Assembly: GCA_958449715.1 (NCBI GenBank)
Contig: CAUDIU010000058.1
Span: forward strand, 1-9,967
Source: an uncultured Clostridium sp.
Lineage (GTDB): Bacteria > Cyanobacteriota > Vampirovibrionia > Gastranaerophilales > Gastranaerophilaceae
Direction of reading: 5' to 3'
DNA length: 9,967 nucleotides
Shown here: piece by piece, positions 1 through 6,083 of the stretch
Layout of the letters: every line of letters begins with the position of its first letter
How positions within the stretch are numbered: position 1 is the first letter of the stretch
Made by a program: the position numbers and the translations under genes
The notes under the pieces: model-generated
Seen by the model: only the letters and a program-made list of their open reading frames with translations
What the model was told of the DNA's origin: nothing
Database searches by the model: none

Positions 1-899
1 ATGGGTCAAAAGAAAGAGTAACTTATAATAATGGAGAATTTGTATCAAGAGAACAAATAGTTCAATTGAACCCTGAAGATATTAAATCTCAAGAAAAACA
101 ACAAAAACCAACTGTAAAAAGGCCAGCGACTCAAAAAGTACATGTGCCAGATGATTGGGGAAGAGTTCCTACAAGTTTTAGACAAGGTTCAGGTATTACA
201 GAAGCAAAAGATGCTGATTCTGCATTAAAAGCGTTATTAGATGCAAAAAATCTTAAAAATACTGATGTTGATGTCGATAAGTTGAAAGCGGATTTAATAA
301 AATATAACCCAAGCTTATTTACAAAAGATGGTAAGGTAAAAGATAATGCAAAATGGGATAGATTAGATTTACCAAAAGATCTAAAAGCTCAATATGGTAA
401 AACTCCACAAATTGCCCCAGAAGATGAGGTCCCAGAATATTTACGTCCACCAAAGGATAAAAAATTTGAGTTACCAAAAATTGAGTTACCAAACTATGAT
501 TGGTGGTCTAAAAAAACAGAAGAAGGTGATAAAAAACCTGAAGTAACTCCAGAATTACCTTCCGGTAAAGAAAAAATAAAACCCAAAACGCCACCAAAAA
601 TTACTCCAACTCCAGATGGTGAGGTCCCAGAATATTTGCGTCCACCAAAGGATGAAGAATTTGAGATCCCAAAATTTGAACTTCCTAAACATGATTGGTG
701 GTCTAAAAAAACAGAAGAAGGTGGTAAAAAGCCTGAAGTAACCCCAGAATTACCTTCCGGTAAAGAAAAAATAAAACCTAAAACACCTCCAAAAATTACT
801 CCAACTCCAGATAGTGAGGTTCCAGAATATTTACGTCCGCCAAAGGATGAAAAATTCGAGGTCCCAAAATTTGAACTTCCTAAACATGATTGGAATTAG
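1..899 (+). CDS. Proline/lysine-rich protein with C-terminal 65-residue tandem repeats (5' end outside window)
   Basis: The reading frame is open to the left edge of the window: codons from position 3 encode GSKERVTYNNGEFVSREQ and run without a stop into the rest. The TTG at 66 is therefore an ordinary Leu codon, not a start, and the gene is 5'-truncated here. Visible parts in order are a charged segment, then a region around 200-390 (DADSALKALLDAKNL ... NPSLFTKDGKV ... LDLPKD), then 2.4 tandem repeats of 65 residues. The middle region has the feel of a degenerate LysM-like module (helices followed by NPSLF..dGkV..A.W..LdLP), but that is only a resemblance. The repeats are rich in Pro, Lys and Glu, have a DWW motif, and look like an extended, non-globular stalk or linker. 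There is no membrane segment in the visible part. A cell-surface or periplasmic wall-associated role is inferred; I do not recognise the family. It converges with murI and shares a terminator. Confidence 0.8.
   Translation, partial: GSKERVTYNNGEFVSREQIVQLNPEDIKSQEKQQKPTVKRPATQKVHVPDDWGRVPTSFRQGSGITEAKDADSALKALLDAKNLKNTDVDVDKLKADLIKYNPSLFTKDGKVKDNAKWDRLDLPKDLKAQYGKTPQIAPEDEVPEYLRPPKDKKFELPKIELPNYDWWSKKTEEGDKKPEVTPELPSGKEKIKPKTPPKITPTPDGEVPEYLRPPKDEEFEIPKFELPKHDWWSKKTEEGGKKPEVTPELPSGKEKIKPKTPPKITPTPDSEVPEYLRPPKDEKFEVPKFELPKHDWN
426..896 (+). repeat. In-frame tandem repeat, 195-bp period, 2.4 copies
   Basis: Copies begin at 426, 621 and 816, exactly 195 bp (65 codons) apart. Each starts with EVPEYLRPPKD, continues with FE(L/I/V)PK and DWW, and ends in a Lys/Pro/Thr-rich linker. 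Copies 1 and 2 differ at about 19 of 195 bases by my count, roughly 90% identity. Copy 3 stops after 27 codons, where the DWW of the other copies is replaced by DWN and a TAG. The high DNA identity points to recent duplication, and copy number could vary between strains. Confidence 0.9.
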
Positions 900-910
900 A
901 ATACAAAATA

Positions 911-940
911 AACGGTCTGAGTATAACTTAGACCGTTTTT
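911..940. terminator. Bidirectional Rho-independent terminator between convergent genes
   Basis: An 11-bp stem (911-921 with 927-937, one G-T pair) encloses the loop TATAA and is followed by a run of T on the plus strand. On the minus strand the stem is followed by a T-rich stretch. The 3' arm contains the stop codon of murI (928-930). It serves the repeat-protein gene on the plus strand and probably murI on the minus strand. Confidence 0.85.
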
Positions 941-1716
941 AATTTTGGTAATTGCTTTAATTTATAAAATAATTCTGATGCTGTTTTGAAGTTTTCAGGG
1001 TTTGAACTTACGAAAAATTCTTCATATTCAAATTTATCATTTAATAAGTTATTTTTTTCTAAATCCTGTTTGATGTTTTGAGCAAAATATAATGCAGGAT
1101 CAATAAATTTATCTTCTGGCATAAATCTTTTTAATATTCCTGTCAAATAAGGATAATGAGTACAAGCAAGCACAATTTTATCAGGATTAAACTCTTTCAT
1201 AATATCTAAAATTTCTTGTACCTGAAGAATGCTTTGTGGTTGATTAATCCTATGTTCTTCTACAATTCTTACCCAATTTGGCGCAGCAAGTTCGAAAACT
1301 TCCATATTTGTATTATATTTTTTTATTTCTTTTGCATATGTATGAGATTTTATTGTTGCAGGGGTTGCTATTACTCCTAATTTTTGTACGTTGTCTAATT
1401 TCGCGAGCGTAGAACAAACTGATTGAATTATTGGATAAACTTTAAAATTGTAATTATCTTTTAATTTTTCATAAGTGATTGCTGATGTTGTATTGCAAGC
1501 CATAACAACAGCTTTTGCTTGCTTTTCTTCAAAAAATCGAAAAATTTTATCTGCAAATTCAATTAATTGTTCTTCTGTTTTTTCTCCGTACGGCATATTT
1601 TTTGTATCGCCAAAATATAGGTAGTTTTCATCTGGCAAAAGCTTTTTTACTTTTGCAAAAACTGTCAGACCGCCTACGCCTGAATCAAAAAATGCTATCG
1701 GTTGTTTTTTATTTAT
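928..1716 (-). CDS. murI: Glutamate racemase with a non-canonical start codon
   Basis: Glutamate racemase interconverts L- and D-glutamate in the cytoplasm without a cofactor and supplies D-Glu for peptidoglycan precursors. The frame contains the family hallmarks in order: FFDSGVGGLTV (catalytic-region Asp at 1684-1686), YFGDTKNMPYG, VVMACNTT (first catalytic Cys) and VLACTHYPY (second catalytic Cys). The first standard start is a TTG at 1638, but starting there would remove the DSGVGG segment. Upstream of the Asp, back to an in-frame TAG at 1735-1737, there is no ATG, GTG or TTG. Starting at the ATA at 1714-1716 gives 262 residues with cysteines at 74 and 185, the numbering known for Bacillus racemases. 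An ATT at 1726-1728 is the alternative and has GGAG 9 nt upstream. The gene overlaps the amidase stop by 8 bases, so translational coupling is likely. The function is secure; the start codon is uncertain. Confidence 0.92.
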   Translation of the reverse strand: MNKKQPIAFFDSGVGGLTVFAKVKKLLPDENYLYFGDTKNMPYGEKTEEQLIEFADKIFRFFEEKQAKAVVMACNTTSAITYEKLKDNYNFKVYPIIQSVCSTLAKLDNVQKLGVIATPATIKSHTYAKEIKKYNTNMEVFELAAPNWVRIVEEHRINQPQSILQVQEILDIMKEFNPDKIVLACTHYPYLTGILKRFMPEDKFIDPALYFAQNIKQDLEKNNLLNDKFEYEEFFVSSNPENFKTASELFYKLKQLPKLKTV

Positions 1717-3577
1717 ATTGTTTAAAATAGTTCTCTACTCCGTCTGCTATTGCTTTTGCTGTAGCCTGCTTTCTTTTTTCTCCAACGAGTTGTTCTCTTT
1801 CACCGCTGTTTGAGATAAATCCAATTTCGACTAAAATTGCAGGTACTGTAGTATGATTTATAACATAAAATTTAGATTTAAACAATCCACGATTAGGAGA
1901 TTGTACTGCACTTGCTAGTGATGAATGTACAGTTTGAGCAAGTGCCATACTTTCTTGGTGATAATAATGTGTTTCTACCCCTGTAATTTCAGGTCTTACA
2001 CTTGAATTTACGTGGATACTTACAAATATATCCGGATCATTTTTTTCACTTATTGTAACTCTATCTTGTAATGATACATAAGTGTCATTTGGTCTTGTCA
2101 TTACAACTTGATATCCTTTTTGGTTGAGTAATTTTTCTACTCTTTTAGAAATATCAAGGGTTATATCTTTTTCATAAATTCCACCGCTTGTAGCACCAAC
2201 ATCAGTTCCACCATGTCCGGCATCAATTATTACTTTTTTCTTTCCTGTTGTTGCTTTTTTATTAGCAGGTGGGTTAAATATAATTGCTGGTGGTGTTGTA
2301 ACTTTTGGTTCTTCTTTCTTTTTAGCTTGTTTTAATTTTATTTTAAGACTTCTTCCATCTGCTCCTAAATATGTACTTACCATTGTATCCGGTTCTACAG
2401 GGATTGTAAGTTTTAACCCGATTTTTGGCATTAATGATATTTGAGCGTTGTTAAAGAATGTATTTTTATAAGCAGCTTTAAAATTCTCATCATGATATTT
2501 AGATACATTATATAGATAAAGAATTACTTTATCTTGGTATCTGTCAAGTCCGTGCACTATCGGTGCATCGAATTTTAATATCATAGATTCAGTTAGAGAA
2601 TCATTTTTTTCTTTATTGTAAGCTATTGCATTGCTGCTACTGTTAAATAGGGTTGAATTATTTGTTTTTTTGTAATTTGCAATTATTAAAGATTGATTAT
2701 CGCTTGAATAAATTGGAATATAATCACTTACAGCATCTGTTGTAATTACAATACGTGCTTTATTTACGGAGAACTGTCCGACTTTTACGGTTTCTGTTTC
2801 GCTTATACGATATTCTTTATTTCTTATTTTCATATCAACAAGAGTGTTTGGCAGGTCGTAAATGATTCTAGATGGATTTGTCAATATCATTGGTCTTTCA
2901 ATTGTGACTGCGCCAAAACCGTTTATTAATACCCCGTTAGGTCTTGTAGATATGTTATTAAGATAATATTTTGTATTAAGTTTTAATTCTTTTCTAGCCA
3001 TTAACTCTTGAGCTTGAGTATTAAAAGCATCTTGAATTTGATCAACAATTGTGTCATTTGCGCTCGAAATAGGCATCATAATTGTTAAGTATTCATAAAA
3101 ATCGCTAGAAGAAGAATGCTCATCTCTGAATGTGTTATGAAAATAATCATTATCACACATTGTGCCATTTTTTAATTTGATAATAATATTATTTTTTATC
3201 CTAAAAAATTTAATATTATCAGGATTAAAATTATCATCAAAAGTCATTACAACTCTAACTACATTTGGATTTGTAGAGAATTGATTTATTTTAATATCTT
3301 TTATTCCTCCGCTTTGGAATGTCCAATGTTGCTTTGGAAATGTTATAATTGATGAATTTATATCAAAATAAGCTCTCGATGGGTTTTGCATTTTTACAAG
3401 TTTAATATTTTGCATAACCGCACCAGATGGAGTATCTTGTCCTGATAGAACAATAATTGAATTTGATGTATCAAAATTTGCGGCAGTAAACTTGTAAAGC
3501 TGTTCTGCACAAGTTCTTTGGACAAATGTAAAAAAAGTTATAATAAATAATGTAATGAATAAAAGTATTTTTTTCAT
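1709..3577 (-). CDS. Secreted N-acetylmuramoyl-L-alanine amidase with AMIN-like modules (Amidase_3)
   Basis: Zn-dependent amidase that cuts the bond between MurNAc and the L-Ala of the stem peptide, acting outside the cytoplasmic membrane. With the start at 3577 (622 residues), residues 1-24 form a signal peptide (MKK, hydrophobic core, cleavage near TCA-EQ). Residues about 30-440 hold two or three AMIN-like beta modules, with recurring NPSRAYFDI / NPSRIIYDL and VVRVVMTF / KARIVIT patterns that usually bind peptidoglycan or target the enzyme. The catalytic domain spans 447-622: DAGHGG (His455), YEKD (Glu469) and SIHVN (His522) are the zinc ligands, and VEIGF (Glu584) is the catalytic glutamate, so the enzyme looks active. 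In-frame starts further upstream (to 3628) are unlikely because a strong promoter occupies 3600-3628 with its start point near 3593. It lies 63 nt downstream of the HTH gene and overlaps murI, consistent with a wall-remodelling operon. It resembles cyanobacterial AmiC-type enzymes. Confidence 0.93.
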   Translation of the reverse strand: MKKILLFITLFIITFFTFVQRTCAEQLYKFTAANFDTSNSIIVLSGQDTPSGAVMQNIKLVKMQNPSRAYFDINSSIITFPKQHWTFQSGGIKDIKINQFSTNPNVVRVVMTFDDNFNPDNIKFFRIKNNIIIKLKNGTMCDNDYFHNTFRDEHSSSSDFYEYLTIMMPISSANDTIVDQIQDAFNTQAQELMARKELKLNTKYYLNNISTRPNGVLINGFGAVTIERPMILTNPSRIIYDLPNTLVDMKIRNKEYRISETETVKVGQFSVNKARIVITTDAVSDYIPIYSSDNQSLIIANYKKTNNSTLFNSSSNAIAYNKEKNDSLTESMILKFDAPIVHGLDRYQDKVILYLYNVSKYHDENFKAAYKNTFFNNAQISLMPKIGLKLTIPVEPDTMVSTYLGADGRSLKIKLKQAKKKEEPKVTTPPAIIFNPPANKKATTGKKKVIIDAGHGGTDVGATSGGIYEKDITLDISKRVEKLLNQKGYQVVMTRPNDTYVSLQDRVTISEKNDPDIFVSIHVNSSVRPEITGVETHYYHQESMALAQTVHSSLASAVQSPNRGLFKSKFYVINHTTVPAILVEIGFISNSGEREQLVGEKRKQATAKAIADGVENYFKQYK

Positions 3578-3599
3578 AAATAAAATCTCGCTCATTATA

Positions 3600-3628
3600 A
3601 TTATATAACGAGTAAGAAAAGCTATCAA
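3600..3628 (-). promoter_or_regulatory. Sigma70-type promoter for the amidase-murI unit
   Basis: On the minus strand TTGATA (3628-3623) and TATAAT (3605-3600) are separated by exactly 17 bp. The predicted start point near 3593 leaves a leader of about 16 nt before the ATG at 3577. The promoter lies between the HTH gene and the amidase, so the amidase and murI can be transcribed independently of the HTH gene. Confidence 0.75.
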
Positions 3629-3640
3629 ATTGTAACAATT
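3628..3640. promoter_or_regulatory. 13-bp perfect inverted repeat next to the amidase -35 box
   Basis: AATTGT-A-ACAATT is an exact dyad abutting the -35 hexamer of the amidase promoter and the HTH-gene stop codon. Its position fits a regulator binding site, perhaps for the adjacent LuxR-type protein, but short AT-rich dyads also arise by chance. Confidence 0.3.
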
Positions 3641-3841
3641 TTATTCATCAAGCAAATGGTTTTTAATTGCTATATATACAGCATTTGTCCTGTTTTTGGC
3701 TTCAAGTTTTCTAATAATTGAACTGATATGGGCTTTTACAGTATGGATACTGATATAAATGCTCTCACTGATTTGACTATTTCCATATCCTTTTGTAATT
3801 AATTTTAAAATTGCAACTTCTCTTTTTGTTAATTTTTCCAT
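3641..3841 (-). CDS. Stand-alone LuxR/GerE-type helix-turn-helix protein
   Basis: A 66-residue protein consisting almost entirely of a GerE/LuxR C-terminal DNA-binding domain. LTKREVAILKLITKGYGN begins the fold, SQISESIYISIHTVKAHIS is the helix-turn-helix with the recognition helix around HTVKAH, and the dimer helix follows (IIRKLEAKNRTNAVYIAI). There is no receiver or ligand-binding domain, unlike full NarL/LuxR regulators; GerE of Bacillus is the classic small relative. The start ATG at 3841 has GAGGTAAG about 7 nt upstream, which settles it. It is first in line ahead of the amidase and murI on the same strand, with a 63-nt gap that holds an additional promoter. Regulation of the wall genes or of itself is inferred from position only. 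Confidence 0.88.
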   Translation of the reverse strand: MEKLTKREVAILKLITKGYGNSQISESIYISIHTVKAHISSIIRKLEAKNRTNAVYIAIKNHLLDE

Positions 3842-3925
3842 AATCTTACCTCACATTATGAAAATAGCATATGTAATAAAAAATGTTTTAATAATATTTC
3901 TGTTTTTAATTTTTTATAAAATAAC

Positions 3926-3953
3926 TTGAAAATAAATCTTTTTTTGGTAATAT
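3926..3953 (+). promoter_or_regulatory. Probable promoter of the tRNA-Arg gene
   Basis: TTGAAA (3926-3931) and TAATAT (3948-3953) are separated by 16 bp, placing transcription start roughly 15 nt before the tRNA 5' end. The surrounding DNA is very AT-rich, so the exact -10 element is uncertain. Confidence 0.45.
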
Positions 3954-3975
3954 ATAAATTGTGACAGTTAAATAT

Positions 3976-4049
3976 GCGTGTGTAGCTCAGCTGGATAGAG
4001 TGTTTGGCTACGAACCAAAAGGTCGGGGGTTCGAATCCCTCCACGCGTA
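3976..4049 (+). tRNA. tRNA-Arg (anticodon ACG)
   Basis: A full cloverleaf can be drawn. The acceptor stem is 3976-3982 with 4042-4048 (the first pair is G-T and another pair is also G-T). U8-A9 follow, then the D arm 3985-4001 with AGCTGGATA loop. The anticodon stem TTTGG/CCAAA encloses the loop CTACGAA with ACG at 4010-4012. The T arm has the GTTCGAAT-type loop (4030-4036), and the discriminator is A at 4049. The CCA end is not encoded. In bacteria the A of ACG is normally deaminated to inosine by TadA so that CGU, CGC and CGA are read. A terminator follows 11 nt downstream, so this is a single-gene transcript. Confidence 0.96.
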
Positions 4050-4060
4050 GGTTTTATAAA

Positions 4061-4092
4061 AAAGTGTTTCAAGATTTTGAAACACTTTTTTT
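4061..4092. terminator. Rho-independent terminator after tRNA-Arg
   Basis: A perfect 12-bp stem (4061-4072 with 4077-4088) with loop GATT is followed by seven T on the plus strand. On the minus strand the stem is followed by about six T, so it could also stop transcripts coming from the 7676-4482 operon, which has no other obvious terminator. Confidence 0.9.
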
Positions 4093-4180
4093 GTAGATGA
4101 ACTTTAAATGTAATTTAACGGGACATTTTATCAGAACGCATAAAAAGATTATTCGGCAAAGTTGGCTTTGTGTTTGAGTT

Positions 4181-4504
4181 TTAGTAGTTGGAAGTAATAG
4201 TTTTATATGCTACAATACGGTCTTTTACCGGTCTTGATTGTCCGATTATTAAGTTCTTATTTACAATGCCATTATCTTCTCAACCCAGGATGAAGATTCA
4301 GCAAAACCATCATTTTCAAGATCAAAATAGACGCCATTTTGTATTGTTGTTGTTTCTATACCATCACCATTTAAATCGATTAGTAAGGGGGGCTATTTTA
4401 ATTGGCTCTGTAGTTGTTGCATCATAAAAAGTATCATGTAAAACTTTATATGGACTTTCATAGTTGCCGTTACCTTCATTTTTATCCCTTACTTCTATTA
4501 CTTT
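4181..4504 (-). pseudogene. Frameshifted relic of a calcium-binding (DLNGDG-type) surface protein
   Basis: Read on the minus strand, three frames join into one recognisable protein. VIEVRDKNEGNGNYESPYKV leads to ATTTEPIKIAP, then after a shift at a run of six G (plus strand 4387-4392) to LLIDLNGDGIETTTIQNG and VYFDLENDGFAESSSWVE, then after a second shift near 4276-4278 to KDNGIVNKN. Removing one C from the run restores APLLIDLNGDGI exactly. The motif series DLNGDGIET / NGVYFDL / DGFAE..SWV is typical of EF-hand-like or RTX-associated segments of large secreted calcium-binding proteins. The remainder of such a gene is absent on both sides, and after the last segment the frame soon stops (TAA at 4181-4183). 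It is therefore a short decayed fragment. The upstream end touches the C-terminus of the neighbouring membrane protein. Confidence 0.7.
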
Positions 4505-6068
4505 TTACCCAAATAAATTGTGTATATTCATTCGGAAGTTTATTAAAATATGTATCAAAAGATTCAAATTCTGATGTACCTCCTATTACCATAAAATTAC
4601 TATTTGTAATTTTTTCAATACTTGAAAAATAATGTGGGTACAAAAAGTTTGGTCCCTTTGTTATTTTACCTTTAGTAAAATTATAATAAATAGTCTGATT
4701 GCATACTTTAGTCGGCTTTTTTGAATATTTATAATAGCATTGGTTACCACAGGTAATTAAAAATTGGTCAGGAGCTATTTTTATTATTTTTGAAGTATTT
4801 GTGATATGATTATTCAATTCAATCCCTAATAATCTTGCAGACATGTCTTGGATAGTGGCTACATCCTTCGCATATTTTACTTGGTCTTGAATATCAGGTT
4901 TTTCAAATGTATTAGTTTTATTATTAAAAATATAACTTGATTCTTTATTAATAAATAAAACATTACCGTCTGGTAAATCTATGTCAAAGAGATTTTTATC
5001 TAAGACATCAGTATTAGTTTCTGCAATAAACTTATTAAGATATGGATCATAAATTTCAATATGATCCCATATGTAGTCACAATATAGATTTATTCCACGC
5101 ACTTTAGAATTACAGTCTCTTATTGGAATAATAATTTTTCCATTACTTAAAAATTTATAATCTTCTGCCATAGGGAAAAACTTTGGTGGAATAGCAAATT
5201 TAGGAAGTTCCTTTTTTGTACCATTTGATAAATTATATAAATTTGCTCTAACAGGAATACTTTTTATAGTATTGATATTACTAATTATATTTTTATATTC
5301 GTATCCGAATACTTGATTTTCATCATATTGTGCAATAAAAGTATGTTTATGTTTTTTATTTGTATATTTGGGCCCTTTGGAAAATTGTCTTGATTTAAGA
5401 TTAAAGACTTTTGTTCCATTATATGATATTATATAAATATTATCATATGCATCCTTGTATATACCTTTATAGCCTTTTATATCTAACAAATTTTTTATTT
5501 TTATAAATTTATTATTTTTATGTATATACATCTGAAATACTAAGTAATATGGGTCACGGTTGAGAAAATTTGAATATTTTTTATCAAATCGTTTTATATG
5601 ATATGATGAATAAGGAATAATATTTAAAATATTTCGTGGAATATAAGTCAATTTATGATATAAATATTTATAACCTTTATTTCCTGTTGGATTTATTACA
5701 AAAATATCTCCATTATTAAGTCTTATCGTTATTGCAAGTAAATCAGGTGCGACTAATTTGGGACCTTTGGTTATACAGACTTCTTTGCCTAAACACGCAA
5801 GAAATGGGGTATTCTTTATTCTATCAGATATATTTATTAGGAAGTATATCCCGAGAATTAAAATTATAATACTAACAAAGAATCTTCGTAGTTTTATTTT
5901 ATTTACTAATTTTACATAAATAGGATTATAATAGGCATAAAGCTCGTCAGGAAATAAGTCTTCAGCCGGAGGAGCATCTTTACCCCATATTTTTTCCCAT
6001 ATATTATGTAGATTTTCCTTTGTTATGTATTTTCTTATTTGTCTTATAATCTCTTCAATAATAGGCAC
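4482..6068 (-). CDS. Membrane-anchored protein with probable extracytoplasmic beta-propeller (paralog A)
   Basis: 528 residues starting at a GTG, with AAAGGA about 12 nt upstream that overlaps the end of the preceding gene (gap 15 nt), so the two are co-transcribed. Residues 1-60 are a soluble tail ending in KIKLRR, 63-80 are one membrane segment (FFVSIIILILGIYFLINI), and the rest is outside by the positive-inside rule. The exterior has recurrent strand patterns such as LNNGDIFVI, LSNGKIIIPI, IEIYDPYLNKF, LPDGNVLFI, YIFNNKTNTF, IIKIAPDQFLIT and NFMVIGG. These are like Kelch or other bladed propellers, but the family is not one I recognise. Paired cysteines (DCN...YCDY, CGNQC) would suit disulfides. 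The C-terminus differs from paralog B: SNRSKG replaces the final K after WVK, because the gene runs into the relic at 4504-4181. Function unknown; binding or sensing at the surface is inference. Confidence 0.85.
   Translation of the reverse strand: MPIIEEIIRQIRKYITKENLHNIWEKIWGKDAPPAEDLFPDELYAYYNPIYVKLVNKIKLRRFFVSIIILILGIYFLINISDRIKNTPFLACLGKEVCITKGPKLVAPDLLAITIRLNNGDIFVINPTGNKGYKYLYHKLTYIPRNILNIIPYSSYHIKRFDKKYSNFLNRDPYYLVFQMYIHKNNKFIKIKNLLDIKGYKGIYKDAYDNIYIISYNGTKVFNLKSRQFSKGPKYTNKKHKHTFIAQYDENQVFGYEYKNIISNINTIKSIPVRANLYNLSNGTKKELPKFAIPPKFFPMAEDYKFLSNGKIIIPIRDCNSKVRGINLYCDYIWDHIEIYDPYLNKFIAETNTDVLDKNLFDIDLPDGNVLFINKESSYIFNNKTNTFEKPDIQDQVKYAKDVATIQDMSARLLGIELNNHITNTSKIIKIAPDQFLITCGNQCYYKYSKKPTKVCNQTIYYNFTKGKITKGPNFLYPHYFSSIEKITNSNFMVIGGTSEFESFDTYFNKLPNEYTQFIWVKSNRSKG
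5776..6025 (-). repeat. 250-bp perfect direct repeat, copy in paralog A
   Basis: By eye it is identical base for base to 7384-7633 (offset 1608 bp). It encodes residues about 16-98, covering the cytoplasmic tail, membrane segment and first extracytoplasmic stretch. Identity stops abruptly on both sides: upstream the N-terminal codons differ, and downstream the protein diverges strongly. Confidence 0.92.
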
Positions 6069-6083
6069 TTTCTAAATTCCTTT

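Noticed and set aside
66..68. TTG at 66 as the start of the repeat protein
   Set aside because: The same frame is open back to position 3 with protein-like codons, and there is no ribosome site before 66; the gene begins outside the window.
1515..1730. 71-codon plus-strand frame
   Set aside because: It lies entirely opposite murI, whose frame carries all racemase motifs, and has no ribosome site or recognisable content.
3577..3628. Upstream starts for the amidase (3628 or the ATG near 3594)
   Set aside because: They would lie within the promoter or at the start point, and they would put extra residues in front of a textbook signal peptide that begins MKK.
3856..4044. 62-codon minus-strand frame beginning MEGFEPPTFWFVA
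   Set aside because: It is antisense to tRNA-Arg; GFEPPTFW-type peptides are the well-known false translation of a tRNA T arm and anticodon arm.
4093..4180. Search for a transposase or gene remnant next to the relic
   Set aside because: No frame gives recognisable motifs and no terminal inverted repeats are visible; left unassigned.
4188..4632. Two plus-strand frames of 79 and 72 codons
   Set aside because: They are opposite the calcium-binding relic and the end of paralog A; the minus-strand reading gives recognisable protein motifs while these do not.
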